From Paucilactobacillus suebicus DSM 5007 = KCTC 3549 (GTDB lineage Bacteria; Bacillota; Bacilli; Lactobacillales; Lactobacillaceae): DNA of 64,000 bases. Location of the stretch: the NCBI RefSeq assembly GCF_001434475.1, contig NZ_AZGF01000013.1, forward strand, positions 1 through 64,000. Reading direction: 5' to 3'. The notes beneath the pieces were generated by a model. It had not been told where the DNA came from, did no database searches, and saw only the letters and a list, made by a program, of their open reading frames with translations. Below are positions 1-9,589 of the stretch, in pieces (the stretch's first letter is position 1; every line of letters begins with the position of its first letter). The position numbers and the translations under genes were made by a program.

Positions 1-211
1 TAAGCTGAACTAACATGCTGTGACAACAGATATAAATTATACACATGAAATCAATTTACGTCAACATTATTTTTCGTAGAAGTTCATGTGATATTCATAG
101 CATAGTTCGTGTTTTAAGCTAATTAATGTAATAGTTTAACATTAATGTTCATGTTTACCCTAAATATATTGATGTAATGCACCATAATTGAACAAAATAT
201 TGTAAAATAAA

Positions 212-240
212 AAATCAAAAAACATTAAGTTTTTTGATTT
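212..240 (-). terminator. Probable intrinsic terminator of tyrS
   Basis: An A/T-rich inverted repeat (AAATCAAAAAAC paired with GTTTTTTGATTT around a 5-base loop) lies about 20 bases past the tyrS stop and is followed, read on the minus strand, by a T-rich run. The stem has little GC, so strength is uncertain. Confidence 0.55.
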
Positions 241-260
241 CATCAGTAATTTGTCCTATT

Positions 261-1514
261 TTATTGTACTTTTGCCAAAAAATACTTCTTTTTTCCACGT
301 CTAACAATGACAAATTTGCCATCAAAATGTCCATTAGGATCAATTTCTGCATCGAGATCAGTTACCTTTTCTCCGTTAATGCGAATTGCCCCATTGGAAA
401 CATCTTCTCTTGCCTGGCGACGCGACGATTCAATTTTTGTATCATCCACTAACCATAAAATGATATTTTTCTTTTCATTTGTTACTTCAACAGAAGGCAT
501 ATTCTTAAAGCCCTGTTCAATTTCGTCAGTAGTCAAATCTGCAACGTTTCCAGAGAAGAGTGCTGCAGTGATGTGTTGTGCTTCTTCAACAGCCTTTTTA
601 CCGTGAACAAACTCGGTGACTTCTTCAGCCAGACGTTTCTGAGCCTGTCTTTTTTCTGGTTCCGTCTCAACATCATGTGCAAGACTTTCAATTTCATTTT
701 GGTTCAGGAACGTAAAGTACTTCAAGTATTTGATAACATCACGATCATCCTGATTAATCCAAAATTGATAAAACTCATATGGTGTTGTCTTCTCAGGGTC
801 AAGCCAAACAGCTCCACCCGCAGTCTTACCAAACTTAGTACCATCAGCCTTTAGCATTAGAGGAATCGTCAGCGCATGTGCTCTAGCATCTGCACCCTCT
901 ATTTTATGAATTAAATCAATACCAGCCGTAATATTACCCCATTGATCAGCACCACCAATTTGTAATTGAACATTTTCGTGCTGGAATAGGTGTAAGAAGT
1001 CCACCGATTGTAAAATTTGGTAAGTAAACTCTGTAAACGAAATACCAACTTCCAAACGCTTTGCAACTACTTCCTTATTTAGCATCGTATTAACGTTAAA
1101 TAGTTTTCCGTAATCACGTAAGAAGTCCAACAACGAAAACTGTGAAAGCCAATCATAGTTGTCCACTATCGTGAAATTATCTGTACCAAATAAATGTTCC
1201 ATCTGAGAAGTAAGAACTTCTTTATTGTGCTGAACTTGGTCCATAGTTTGTAGTTTACGTTCAGAATTTTTGCCTGACGGATCACCAATCGCTCCTGTAC
1301 CGCCACCAATCACAATCACTGGATGATGACCTTTTAGTTGAAACCTCTTCAACATCATAAAGGGAATTAAGTGCCCAATATGCAGGCTATCTCCCGTGGG
1401 ATCAACACCACAGTACAAGCCAATTTTCTTTTCATCGGTTAATTTACGTAAATCCTCTTCATCCGTTGTCTGATTAATCGCACCACGCCAACGTAATTCA
1501 TCAATAATATTCAT
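261..1514 (-). CDS. tyrS: Tyrosyl-tRNA synthetase
   Basis: Cytoplasmic class I aminoacyl-tRNA synthetase that charges tRNA-Tyr with tyrosine. The ATG at 1514 is chosen because AGGAGG (1521-1526) sits directly upstream; a longer frame to 1562 would read through the leader terminator. The 417-residue product has the HIGH signature at residues 45-48 (LHIGHL), the KFGKT form of the KMSKS loop near residue 230, the tyrosine/tRNA-binding QIGGADQWGN stretch, and a C-terminal S4-like RNA-binding domain (roughly 350-417, with VRRGKKKYFLAKVQ at the end). Length matches bacterial TyrS. It is a single-gene unit controlled by the T-box leader upstream. Confidence 0.97.
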   Translation of the reverse strand: MNIIDELRWRGAINQTTDEEDLRKLTDEKKIGLYCGVDPTGDSLHIGHLIPFMMLKRFQLKGHHPVIVIGGGTGAIGDPSGKNSERKLQTMDQVQHNKEVLTSQMEHLFGTDNFTIVDNYDWLSQFSLLDFLRDYGKLFNVNTMLNKEVVAKRLEVGISFTEFTYQILQSVDFLHLFQHENVQLQIGGADQWGNITAGIDLIHKIEGADARAHALTIPLMLKADGTKFGKTAGGAVWLDPEKTTPYEFYQFWINQDDRDVIKYLKYFTFLNQNEIESLAHDVETEPEKRQAQKRLAEEVTEFVHGKKAVEEAQHITAALFSGNVADLTTDEIEQGFKNMPSVEVTNEKKNIILWLVDDTKIESSRRQAREDVSNGAIRINGEKVTDLDAEIDPNGHFDGKFVIVRRGKKKYFLAKVQ

Positions 1515-1542
1515 GTTGTTCCTCCTATATAATGGTCGAATC

Positions 1543-1578
1543 AAAAAAGTCCCTGATTTCATAATTGAAATCAGGGAC
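1543..1578 (-). terminator. Regulated terminator of the tyrS T-box
   Basis: Perfect 12-bp stem with a 6-base loop followed by TTTTTTG on the minus strand, about 30 bases before the tyrS start. It is the terminator alternative to the T-box antiterminator. Confidence 0.9.
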
Positions 1579-1763
1579 GAATATACCGCGGTACCACCTT
1601 GAATTGAAAGATACTATCTCTCCACTCTTCGTCAGTAACGCGACGATCCGTATCTAATGCTCCATAACTGTAATTCAAAAACGACCTTTGTTTGACTTAC
1701 ATTACCCGTCAAATTTCTGTTGTCCAAATCATTCTCTACTATATTACTTCATTGCATCTTTAA
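1543..1763 (-). promoter_or_regulatory. T-box riboswitch leader of tyrS
   Basis: The minus strand carries the T-box core GGTGGTACCGCGG (about 1587-1602), followed by a terminator whose stem pairs GTCCCTGATTTC with GAAATCAGGGAC (1549-1578) and ends in a run of T. About 160 bases of potential stem I-III precede it. The arrangement is a classic T-box: uncharged tRNA pairs with the specifier loop and the T-box bulge and prevents termination. By context the specifier should be a Tyr codon; UAC triplets are present in the leader but I did not assign one by folding. Confidence 0.93.
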
Positions 1764-1770
1764 TGTTTAA

Positions 1771-1799
1771 ATTCTAGCGTGCCCACACCGAATTGTCAA
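1771..1799 (-). promoter_or_regulatory. tyrS promoter
   Basis: On the minus strand TTGACA (1794-1799) and TAGAAT (1771-1776) are separated by 17 bases, a near-consensus sigma-A promoter placed just upstream of the T-box leader. Confidence 0.8.
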
Positions 1800-1809
1800 T
1801 CAAGTTTAT

Positions 1810-2064
1810 TTAAGCATATTCCTGCTTAGAATTTTCAATAATTTCGTTAACATATTTTTTTGCTATAATTACGCGCCCATTAAATTCATTTATATGCATT
1901 AAGCTTAATCGATCAGCATGCTGTATAGACTTCATATCCAATTCAATCAAATAGGTATTCTGATACTCTTTTGTTACTTTACCAACAAAGCCATGCTTAA
2001 TCATCGGACAACCAGAACTTTCAACCATGAAACGTTGGTACTTACAATCATCATTTTTCCACAT
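1810..2064 (-). CDS. Small DUF2187-like protein
   Basis: An 84-residue soluble protein of unknown function. The ATG at 2064 is preferred over a GTG at 2073 because GGGGTG lies six bases upstream of it. The middle and C-terminal parts (HGFVGKVTKEYQNTYLIEL, then GRVIIAKKYVNEII) resemble the KOW-like pattern of DUF2187 proteins such as Bacillus YkvS, which also end in a V-V-x-x-K-x-Y motif; this assignment is from memory of the family and is tentative. Two Cys residues (DDC and GCP) near the N-terminus could bind metal but no complete site is visible. It stands alone between tyrS and ntd. Confidence 0.6.
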   Translation of the reverse strand: MWKNDDCKYQRFMVESSGCPMIKHGFVGKVTKEYQNTYLIELDMKSIQHADRLSLMHINEFNGRVIIAKKYVNEIIENSKQEYA

Positions 2065-2291
2065 ACCCTTCACCCCATTAATTTTTAAATTCTTATGTTA
2101 TCTATAAGAATTATAATAAACTTAAATTATGAATATTTTGTGAATTTTATAAGGAAAAATTAAAAATATTGATCAGTTTTACACAATCTCAAAAACAGTG
2201 ATCAAATCTACAATCTCTTTTCGTTTTCAAGCCTTAACTTATCATCTTATTTTGCGTACAATAGGGTAATTAAATAAGATTGAGGTGTACT

Positions 2292-2768
2292 ATGTATAAA
2301 AACAAGGTATATTTAGCCAGTCCTTTTTTCTCAGATCAACAAAAAAGCCGGATCAACATCGTTATGAATGCTTTAAAACATAATTCGTCTATTGACGCAG
2401 ATGAAATCTATAATCCACAAGAACACCAAGAAGATAAGTTACCTTTCGGCTCGCACGAATGGCAAGATTCCGTGTTTGCCACGGATATGAGACAGGTAAA
2501 AAAGGCGGATGTTATCGTGTCAATCTTGGACTACAAGTATGAAGAACATAATTTAGAACCTGATGCCGGTACAGTATTTGAAATCGGGGCTGCATGGGCA
2601 TGGCATATTCCTATCGTCATGGTCCAGTTCAATCCTGAAAATGAACTTAACCTGATGCTCGCCCGCTCCCACACTGCGATGTTTACTGGTGACAAAATTA
2701 ACGACGGACTAAAAGAATATAATTTCAACACGTTACCTACTGTCTGGACCGATATGAAAGTATTCTAA
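2292..2768 (+). CDS. ntd: Nucleoside 2-deoxyribosyltransferase
   Basis: Moves the 2-deoxyribosyl group between purine or pyrimidine bases in deoxynucleoside salvage, an enzyme typical of lactobacilli. The start is the ATG at 2292 behind GAGGTG (2282-2287); the frame also opens at a TTG at 2280, which is inside the ribosome binding site. The 158-residue protein has the N-terminal VYLASPFF strand of the family, and the active-site segment PDAGTVFEIGAA with the probable nucleophilic Glu at residue 97. Length agrees with the family (about 157-165). It is monocistronic and ends at a terminator shared with the convergent membrane protein gene. Confidence 0.9.
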   Translation: MYKNKVYLASPFFSDQQKSRINIVMNALKHNSSIDADEIYNPQEHQEDKLPFGSHEWQDSVFATDMRQVKKADVIVSILDYKYEEHNLEPDAGTVFEIGAAWAWHIPIVMVQFNPENELNLMLARSHTAMFTGDKINDGLKEYNFNTLPTVWTDMKVF

Positions 2769-2780
2769 AAAACGCACAAT

Positions 2781-2815
2781 AAAAAGGGCTGAGAATTTAA
2801 TTTCTCAGTCCTTTA
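2781..2815. terminator. Bidirectional terminator between ntd and the DUF975-like gene
   Basis: AAAGGGCTGAGAA pairs with TTTCTCAGTCCTTT; A-rich sequence on the left and T-rich sequence on the right allow termination in both directions between convergent genes. Confidence 0.8.
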
Positions 2816-2841
2816 TTTTGACAAAAAACTAGATCGTTTTT

Positions 2842-3969
2842 TTAATCTTTACTATCTTCAGAATCATCAGTCTTAACATCATCTGATTCTGTTTCTTTTG
2901 TATCTGGTTTCTTTTCACTTTCATCCTTTTGTTCACTAGTTGAACTCTTCGCTGATTTAGCAGCCTGTGCGGCTTCTTTGGCAGCTTTGATTTCACTCTC
3001 ATCAGGAACAATGGATGTTGCTTCTTTTATATCTGGGAGCGGATCAACCAATTTTTCTTGAGGTAAGAAAGTATCATCATATTCTTCGTCAAGATTGAGA
3101 TGTAGCTTGTTTGCCTCGTAAAATACAGGTTCCATTATTAAAAGCACTGGTAAGTACGCACACACACCAACTACTAAAATAATTGCAAACAACCAAGTAA
3201 TAAAGGATGGCATTGCAAAGCTACCAAAGTTGTTGGACATATATATAATGGCCGCCCATAGTAATCCCCAGACAATAACAGGTACGTATCCTGCAATCAT
3301 CAAGATGATATAGTTAACTTTACGACCACCCATGAAACGACGACTGACAGTCAGTGCATGACGCATAGATTGTCCTAAAAATTTCGGTTGCTTTTCACGA
3401 TATAAGAAAATGCTTTGAGAATATTCAACAGTCTTCCAAATTGTAACAACTGCTAAAAGTGCTTTAAGTATTGCGGCAATAATCGAATTGCTACCAAAGA
3501 ATGTGTTCAGAATCTCAAACGGTAATTGCCAAAGTGTCATGAACAACCAAGTCCAGAGGCTTAAACGAACTAATTGCCATTTCTTTAAACGCTTGAACTG
3601 ACTATAGATTGCACGAAATTTAACTTTCACAGAGGCATCCCGAACTCCATCTTGAAGATTAAATTGGATTGCAACCTTAAAGAATTGAATAAAGAACAAC
3701 AAAATGATGTATAAAATCAATACTAACACCATGCCAAGCCCGTAAATTAACATTGATGATATTGAACTCATACCATACATCATCATCATATATTGTAACG
3801 AAAGTTCACGAAGCAGCATGTAGGCTGCAAAGCCCAGAATACCAATCAGTATTGCGGCAACAACGAATAAACCAATAATGGCCCCCAATGCGCTTGAGTA
3901 GTTACGCTTGAGTGCCTTTCTGATAGCAGCGTAAAATTGCTTAATCGATAAATTAGTCTGTTTCTCCAT
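2842..3969 (-). CDS. DUF975-like integral membrane protein with acidic cytoplasmic tail
   Basis: A 375-residue membrane protein of unknown role. The ATG at 3969 follows GGTGGAG. After a basic N-terminus (residues 1-25) there are about six hydrophobic segments (near 27-50, 75-100, 140-160, 163-180, 222-245 and 258-285). The amphipathic stretches between them, including SMRHALTVSRRFMGGRK, recall the DUF975 family of Gram-positive membrane proteins. The C-terminal 80 residues are unlike that family: a highly charged, Ala/Ser/Lys/Glu/Asp-rich tail ending in DDSEDSKD, probably disordered and cytoplasmic. No enzyme motif is visible. Family placement is by pattern only. Confidence 0.7.
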   Translation of the reverse strand: MEKQTNLSIKQFYAAIRKALKRNYSSALGAIIGLFVVAAILIGILGFAAYMLLRELSLQYMMMMYGMSSISSMLIYGLGMVLVLILYIILLFFIQFFKVAIQFNLQDGVRDASVKVKFRAIYSQFKRLKKWQLVRLSLWTWLFMTLWQLPFEILNTFFGSNSIIAAILKALLAVVTIWKTVEYSQSIFLYREKQPKFLGQSMRHALTVSRRFMGGRKVNYIILMIAGYVPVIVWGLLWAAIIYMSNNFGSFAMPSFITWLFAIILVVGVCAYLPVLLIMEPVFYEANKLHLNLDEEYDDTFLPQEKLVDPLPDIKEATSIVPDESEIKAAKEAAQAAKSAKSSTSEQKDESEKKPDTKETESDDVKTDDSEDSKD

Positions 3970-4287
3970 TTCTCCACCTATCCCAGGGTCTACCCTGTAT
4001 TTAATAACGTAAAAAAATTACTGCAACACTGATTGTATCATAAACTACTTTTCAACTGGTAATTAACGCAAATAATTCAAAAATTCGTTAACTTTTAATC
4101 AAATATTGTTCTAATCCATAAGAAAATCATAAATTCAACAATTAAATAACGCGGTAAACAGGCGATCTCAATTCAATTATACAAGGTTTGTCATAGCGAA
4201 ATTCCGTTTTAACGAATTTCGGATACTGACGCTTATATTAATGAACATTGCCTATTTACCACGTTTCAAAACATCATAAAATCAATG
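3970..4287. other. Intergenic stretch between argF and the DUF975-like gene
   Basis: A 318-base AT-rich gap. It must contain the promoter of the minus-strand DUF975-like gene. The only structure I see is the inverted repeat CGAAATTC...GAATTTCG (4197-4221). It has no T-run on either side, so it is not a convincing terminator for the arg operon. No open reading frame is convincing. Confidence 0.5.
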
Positions 4288-5301
4288 TTAAAACAATGAA
4301 TCTGGAATAAATAAATCTCCTAAAGTAGCTGCCATGATTGCCTTAATTGCATGCATTCGGTTCTCAGCTTCTTGAAAGACAACTGACTGTTTTCCGTTGA
4401 AAACATCGTCAGTAATCTCGATTGCATCCATACTGAATTGTTCACCTAATTGTTTGCCAACCACGGTGTCGTGGTTATGATATGCCGGTAAACAATGCAT
4501 CACAATTGCACTTGAACCAGCTTGAGCAAGTAACTCTTGATTAATTTGGTAAGGTTTTAAAAGATCAATTCTAGTTTTCGGATCCACATCTTCACCCATT
4601 GAAATCCAAACATCGGTGTATAAGGCGTCAGCACCATTAACTGCCTCGACTGGATCCTCAGTAAGTAGTATCTTACTACCAGTTTGGTCTGCAGCAGTTT
4701 GTGCTAACTCAATAATATCATTAGCTGGCCACAAGGCTTTAGGGGCACCAATGTGAATATTAACTCCCAATTTAGCTGCCGTCACTAGCAAAGAGTTCCC
4801 CATATTGTTACGGCCATCCCCCAAGTACGTCAACGTTAATCCCTCTAAATGACCAAAATGTTCCTTCAAAGTTAAAAAGTCGGCGATCATCTGAGTTGGA
4901 TGCCATTCATCGGTTAATCCGTTCCAAACCGGGACCCCACTAAACTGTGCTAGTTGCTCGACAGTTTTTTGAGCAAATCCACGATATTCGATGCCATCAA
5001 ACATACTACCCAGGACTTTAGCAGTATCAATAGTAGATTCTTTTTTCCCAAATTGTATATCGTTCTTGCCTAAAAATTCAGGATGAGCTCCTAAATCCAC
5101 TGATGCGACCGTAAATGAGGAGCGTGTCCGAGTAGAAGTTTTTTCAAATAAAAGGGCAATATTCTTTCCTTGTAAATAGGGGTGAGGAATATTGTTCTTT
5201 TTTAAATACTTTAGATGTGCCGCAAAATCAATTAAATAATTAAGCTCTGCGGACGAAAAATCAATTTCTTTTAAAAATGATTTGTTTTGGAAATGATTCA
5301 T
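4288..5301 (-). CDS. argF: Ornithine carbamoyltransferase (anabolic context)
   Basis: Transfers the carbamoyl group from carbamoyl phosphate to ornithine, giving citrulline, in the cytoplasm. The 337-residue protein has the carbamoyl-phosphate-binding STRTR at residues 56-60, the HPTQ loop ([11 protein letters not shown]) near 132, and the ornithine-binding HCLP motif near 270. Its ATG overlaps the argD stop by four bases (ATGA), so translation is coupled. It is the last gene of argCJBDF. The sequence alone cannot exclude a catabolic ArcB, but no arcA or arcC is present here and the operon is complete for biosynthesis. Confidence 0.95.
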   Translation of the reverse strand: MNHFQNKSFLKEIDFSSAELNYLIDFAAHLKYLKKNNIPHPYLQGKNIALLFEKTSTRTRSSFTVASVDLGAHPEFLGKNDIQFGKKESTIDTAKVLGSMFDGIEYRGFAQKTVEQLAQFSGVPVWNGLTDEWHPTQMIADFLTLKEHFGHLEGLTLTYLGDGRNNMGNSLLVTAAKLGVNIHIGAPKALWPANDIIELAQTAADQTGSKILLTEDPVEAVNGADALYTDVWISMGEDVDPKTRIDLLKPYQINQELLAQAGSSAIVMHCLPAYHNHDTVVGKQLGEQFSMDAIEITDDVFNGKQSVVFQEAENRMHAIKAIMAATLGDLFIPDSLF

Positions 5302-6449
5302 GCTAATTGAGCTCCTTCCTTTTTCAACACTGCACCGATCTGTGATAATCCGGTCAATAAGTCTTCAGTCGTCATTATCAGTGGTGGTAGTAAACGCAAC
5401 GTATTGTGCTTAGCAGACAAAGTTAAAACACCCTGGTCATGAAGTGTATCAATGATTTTATTGACGTCTAACGCATCATTTAAATGGATTCCAATCATGA
5501 GGCCTTTACCCGAAACCGATTCAACTCCCACCAATGAAACAATTTTATCATTCAAGTACTGCCAAACTTGATTCGTCTTATCTTGAACTTGAGATAAAAA
5601 TGCGGGCGTCAACTGCTGTAAGACACCTTTTGCTGATGCTAATGCTAACTTATTGCCACCAAATGTCGTGCCATGAGTACCTGGACCAAAGGCAGGCGCC
5701 AATGCTTGTTTGCCAATCATCGCACCGAGTGGTAACCCGTTAGCAATTCCTTTAGCAACGGTCACAATATCCGGATCTAGATTGTAATGCTGGTAGGCAA
5801 ATTTTTTACCCGTCCTACCAATGCCAGTTTGAACTTCATCAATGATTAACAGCGCCCCATTTTTTTTGCAAGCATCTTGAATTTGTTGAAGCCATTTTGA
5901 ATCTCCATTAATGACGCCACCTTCTCCTTGAATTACTTCCAATATGACCGCAGCAATCTGATCGTTGATCTGCGTCAGCGCCGATTCATCGTTGAAATTT
6001 GCAAACTTGATGTCAGGAACTAGAGGAGCGAAGCCATTTTGAATATCTGGATTGCCGGTTAACGACATGGATCCGTATGTTCGACCATGAAAACTATTGT
6101 TAAATGCTAAAACAGTTGTTTTTCCAGTTGCTTTACGAGCTAACTTCAACGCTGCTTCATTGGCTTCGGTCCCTGAATTACAAAAGAACGCCAGCATGTC
6201 CGGTTCACACAATGCACCCGCAACATCGTCTACTAATTGGCTCTCGTAAAGATTGGAAGTATGCCAAATTTTAGTAGCTTGTTCTGCAACATTTTTTTGG
6301 ATGATCTCATTACTATAACCAAAGTTGCATACTCCGATCCCGCTTGTTAAATCTAGGTATGTATGACCATTACTGTCTGTTAAGTGCCAGTCATGCCCAG
6401 CAACAATATCAATTGGATACTGTTGATATGTTGGAAAAATATGTTCCAT
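5298..6449 (-). CDS. argD: Acetylornithine aminotransferase
   Basis: PLP enzyme converting N-acetylglutamate semialdehyde to N-acetylornithine. The 383 residues contain the class III aminotransferase signature: [16 protein letters not shown] (PLP phosphate region), the [16 protein letters not shown] segment with the PLP-binding Asp, and the Schiff-base Lys in [14 protein letters not shown] (near residue 233). Length fits ArgD (about 375-400). An AAGGAGA-type ribosome binding site precedes the ATG. It lies 21 bases after argB and overlaps argF. Confidence 0.95.
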   Translation of the reverse strand: MEHIFPTYQQYPIDIVAGHDWHLTDSNGHTYLDLTSGIGVCNFGYSNEIIQKNVAEQATKIWHTSNLYESQLVDDVAGALCEPDMLAFFCNSGTEANEAALKLARKATGKTTVLAFNNSFHGRTYGSMSLTGNPDIQNGFAPLVPDIKFANFNDESALTQINDQIAAVILEVIQGEGGVINGDSKWLQQIQDACKKNGALLIIDEVQTGIGRTGKKFAYQHYNLDPDIVTVAKGIANGLPLGAMIGKQALAPAFGPGTHGTTFGGNKLALASAKGVLQQLTPAFLSQVQDKTNQVWQYLNDKIVSLVGVESVSGKGLMIGIHLNDALDVNKIIDTLHDQGVLTLSAKHNTLRLLPPLIMTTEDLLTGLSQIGAVLKKEGAQLA

Positions 6450-6470
6450 AATGTTTGTCTCCTTTTTTAT

Positions 6471-7232
6471 CTACCCAATAATGCTATTAGCAGAGCTCTT
6501 ATGCAGAACCGTGCCTGAGTTTGAAAGATCATTAGTAATGAGCACTTGATGAACGCCTGAGTGTAATGCATGAAATGCAGCTTTAATTTTTGGCATCATT
6601 CCGGCTTTAATTTGCTGTTGTTGAAATAATTTGTCGGCTGCGTTTTGGTCAAGTAAGGGCACAACTTTACCAGCATTTAAAACACCTGGTACATCTGTTA
6701 ACAATACTAGTTTGTTAGCCCCCATTTTTGCTGCAATCGCTGCTGCAGCTGTATCAGCATTAACATTCAGTAGCTGACCATCAGTGGTTTGTGCCAGTGG
6801 TGCCAACACACCGATTTCTTTATCCAGCACATCGTTAAGCCACAGATCGTTAACGGAAGTAATTTTGCCGACCCTTCCATACTGTGCCTGATCAAGGTAC
6901 TCACCAGACAATAATTGGTTGTCACTTGTATTTAGACCAACAACGGAAAGATGATGTCGGCTTATCTGTTGACAAATTGCCGGTTGAACTACGCCCAGTA
7001 ATACTGCTTGTGTCAGGGCAAGGGTTTGCTGATCAGTAACTCGAATACCATTTTGTTTGTGAACAGCTAGTCCCATTTGGTTTGACCATTGATTAATCTG
7101 CGGACCACCACCATGAATAATTAAAATATGTTTACCCTGTGTCTGCCATTTACCTAACTGACTATAAAATTGTTCTGGCAGCTGATCGCTCGCGTGACCG
7201 CCAACTTTAATTACTATTGTTTCTGCCATCAT
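6471..7232 (-). CDS. argB: Acetylglutamate kinase
   Basis: Phosphorylates N-acetylglutamate, the second step of arginine synthesis. The 253-residue amino-acid-kinase-fold protein has the KVGGHA N-terminal nucleotide motif, the substrate-binding IIHGGGPQIN near residue 40, and the LLTDVPGVL motif near 178. There is no N-terminal extension of the kind associated with hexameric arginine-inhibited kinases, so strong feedback inhibition cannot be inferred. Two adjacent ATG codons occur; the first (7232) has the better spacing from AGGAG. It is the third gene of the operon, 15 bases after argJ. Confidence 0.94.
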   Translation of the reverse strand: MMAETIVIKVGGHASDQLPEQFYSQLGKWQTQGKHILIIHGGGPQINQWSNQMGLAVHKQNGIRVTDQQTLALTQAVLLGVVQPAICQQISRHHLSVVGLNTSDNQLLSGEYLDQAQYGRVGKITSVNDLWLNDVLDKEIGVLAPLAQTTDGQLLNVNADTAAAAIAAKMGANKLVLLTDVPGVLNAGKVVPLLDQNAADKLFQQQQIKAGMMPKIKAAFHALHSGVHQVLITNDLSNSGTVLHKSSANSIIG

Positions 7233-7247
7233 CTTTCACGCTCCTAA

Positions 7248-8459
7248 TTAACTGTGATAAGCGGCATTAATCTTGACGTATTGATACGTCAAATCGCAAC
7301 CCCAAGCTTGTCCGTTTGCATCCCCATTATTCAGATCAACTTTAATCGTCACAACATTTGATTTAAGACTGTCTTTCATCACACCTTCGTCAAAAATTGC
7401 CGCCTGGCTATTTTTAACAATAATTTGATCGTTAAACCACACTGATACATGTTCCACATCCACATGAGCATTAGTTTGTCCAATTGCTCCCATCAGGCGC
7501 CCCCAGTTAGGATCCTCACCAAAAATGGCCGCCTTAACAAGGTTTGATCCCACAATCGCTTTAGCAACGGTCTGAGCTTCTTCATGATTTAATGCTCCCA
7601 TCACGTTAGCCTCAACCAGCTTTGTAGCACCCTCACCACCTTCAGCAATCGATTTTGCTAGAAAACCAAGTACCTGATGAAATGCTGCTACAAAAACTGG
7701 ATAATCTGCATGCTCGCTAGTCAACTGTTGATTAGATGCCATACCATTAGCCATCACCACCACCATGTCATTGGTTGATGTATCACCATCCACGGTAATT
7801 TGGTTAAAGGTTTCATCAACCTGGGAACTTAGTAGTTGTTGCAGTTCAATGCCATCAACGTTTGCATCAGTAGTGACAAAGCCCAACATCGTGGCCATAT
7901 TCGGATGAATCATTCCCGAGCCTTTTGCAAATCCACTCATCGTCACTGTCTGATCATTAATTTTAAATTGCACGCTGATTGTCTTTGGGTGTTTATCAGT
8001 TGTCAAAATTGCTTCCGTCACATTGGCATTTTTAGTTAACTCCAATTGTTCAATTCCTTCAGTAATCTTATCCATTGGCATTTGTTCGCCAATGATGCCT
8101 GTTGATGCAACACCAACCAAATCATTGTTAATGTTTAGCTTTTGCGCAGTTAACTGTTGCATCATATGTGCATCTTTTGTTCCTTGGGGCCCAGTGCATG
8201 AATTCGCATTAGCACTATTCATAATCATCGCTTGAAGTTGATGATTTACATTAATGGTGAGTTTGGTCAGCTTAGTTGGTGCGGCCTGAAATTGGTTAGT
8301 TGTGTATACACCTGCCGCTGATGCAGGAACTTCTGAGTAGAGCCAACCCATATCCTTTTTTTCTTCTTTTAAGCCAGCATGCAGTCCGTCACTATAAAAT
8401 CCTGTTGGCCACGTGTAAGTATCTAATTTTTTTATTTCGTTTGTTAATGTTGCTTTCAT
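7248..8459 (-). CDS. argJ: Bifunctional ornithine acetyltransferase / glutamate N-acetyltransferase
   Basis: Recycles the acetyl group from acetylornithine to glutamate, and in bifunctional forms also uses acetyl-CoA. The 403-residue precursor carries the autocleavage motif MIHPNMATMLG; the new N-terminal nucleophile would be Thr190, giving alpha and beta chains. The STGIIGEQMPM stretch (about 119-129) and the GEDPNWGRL and TNDMVVVMANG motifs are typical. No argA is seen nearby, which is expected for the cyclic pathway. The ribosome binding site is AAGGGG. It lies between argC and argB. Confidence 0.95.
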   Translation of the reverse strand: MKATLTNEIKKLDTYTWPTGFYSDGLHAGLKEEKKDMGWLYSEVPASAAGVYTTNQFQAAPTKLTKLTINVNHQLQAMIMNSANANSCTGPQGTKDAHMMQQLTAQKLNINNDLVGVASTGIIGEQMPMDKITEGIEQLELTKNANVTEAILTTDKHPKTISVQFKINDQTVTMSGFAKGSGMIHPNMATMLGFVTTDANVDGIELQQLLSSQVDETFNQITVDGDTSTNDMVVVMANGMASNQQLTSEHADYPVFVAAFHQVLGFLAKSIAEGGEGATKLVEANVMGALNHEEAQTVAKAIVGSNLVKAAIFGEDPNWGRLMGAIGQTNAHVDVEHVSVWFNDQIIVKNSQAAIFDEGVMKDSLKSNVVTIKVDLNNGDANGQAWGCDLTYQYVKINAAYHS

Positions 8460-8478
8460 ATATAAAACCCCTTTTTTA

Positions 8479-9507
8479 TTATGGCAAAATCACTGCAGTT
8501 GGTAGTCCGTCTTGATCGTTAAAATCAAACATTTGATTGAAATTTTGAATAGCCTGTCCACCGGCACCCTTAACCAGGTTATCGATGACACTTGCAACCA
8601 TGATTGTGTGTGTCGTGTCATTATACAGAACACCTAAATCACAGTAGTTCGTACCGACAACTTGTTTGATTGTTGGCAATTTTTCGCCAGTGTATCGGAC
8701 AAAAGTATCATCGTCATATATCTTATGAAAGGCATCATCAACTTGTTGCGCGTTAATACCAGGTAATGCCTTTACGTAAATCGTTGATAAAATTCCTCGT
8801 GTAATTGGCAACAGCGTGGTACTGAATTGAATTGCTTTAACGTTTCGATCCCACTGTTTTAACTGCTGCACAATTTCCGGAATGTGTTTATGGTGGTTGA
8901 CGTTATATAGTTGCAAATTATCGTTGACCTGCGTGAAGTGCGTCATTTCACTCAATTTTTTGCCTGCTCCAGAGGTGCCAGATTTTGCGTCAACAATTAT
9001 GCTGTCAACGTCCACCAAATGTTCCTGAATTAACGGTGCCAATCCCAATAATGTTGCTGTTGCGTAACATCCGGGATTAGCAACATATGTTTGTTCTTTA
9101 GCACTATTAAAATCTGTTAACCCGTAATGTGCGCCGGTCAAATCTTCCTGTCTAGCAGCCGGTTTGTGGTACCACTTTTCATACAGATCTGATTGTTTCA
9201 ACCGATAGTCTCCAGATAAATCAATTACTGGAAAATGGTGTTTAATAAAAGGTCCGGCAAGTTTGGCTGTGACCCCCGCTGATGTTGCAAAAAAAATGGC
9301 ATCATCTTGTTTCATAATCGTCTCACTATTGTAAGGAAAAACTTGATGCTCACTATCACCTAATAATGGAACAACTTCGCTCAGTGAAAGCGTCTCATCT
9401 TGATCATGGCCGTAAAGGTCAATCTGTTCAACGTGTGAATGTCCTTGAAGCATTTGATATAGCACCATGCCGCCATATCCCGTAATACCGACTAAAGCAA
9501 TTTTCAT
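8479..9507 (-). CDS. argC: N-acetyl-gamma-glutamyl-phosphate reductase
   Basis: NADPH-dependent reduction of N-acetylglutamyl phosphate to the semialdehyde. The ATG at 9507 opens directly into the Rossmann motif GITGYGG; an in-frame ATG at 9531 would add eight residues (MHVREMVK) with no family match, while GAGAG lies upstream of 9507. The 342-residue protein has the catalytic Cys147 in ANPGCYAT and the HHKHIPEI motif near 228. It is the first gene of argCJBDF, read away from carA across a shared control region. Confidence 0.95.
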   Translation of the reverse strand: MKIALVGITGYGGMVLYQMLQGHSHVEQIDLYGHDQDETLSLSEVVPLLGDSEHQVFPYNSETIMKQDDAIFFATSAGVTAKLAGPFIKHHFPVIDLSGDYRLKQSDLYEKWYHKPAARQEDLTGAHYGLTDFNSAKEQTYVANPGCYATATLLGLAPLIQEHLVDVDSIIVDAKSGTSGAGKKLSEMTHFTQVNDNLQLYNVNHHKHIPEIVQQLKQWDRNVKAIQFSTTLLPITRGILSTIYVKALPGINAQQVDDAFHKIYDDDTFVRYTGEKLPTIKQVVGTNYCDLGVLYNDTTHTIMVASVIDNLVKGAGGQAIQNFNQMFDFNDQDGLPTAVILP

Positions 9508-9557
9508 TTTAACCATCTCTCTTACATGCATTTAATGGATCTTTATTAATTGATACT

Positions 9558-9586
9558 AGATTACAATGACTAAATATAAATTGCAA
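9558..9586 (-). promoter_or_regulatory. Probable argCJBDF promoter
   Basis: Minus-strand TTGCAA (9581-9586) and TAATCT (9558-9563) are 17 bases apart, about 50 bases before the argC start. Confidence 0.5.
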
Positions 9587-9589
9587 GCT

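Noticed and set aside
1-211. A gene at the left window edge
   Set aside because: The sequence is AT-rich with stops in all frames and no ribosome binding site; nothing supportable is visible.
4197-4221. CGAAATTC...GAATTTCG as the arg operon terminator
   Set aside because: The 8-bp AT-rich stem has no T-run on the minus-strand side and a 9-base loop, too weak to call.
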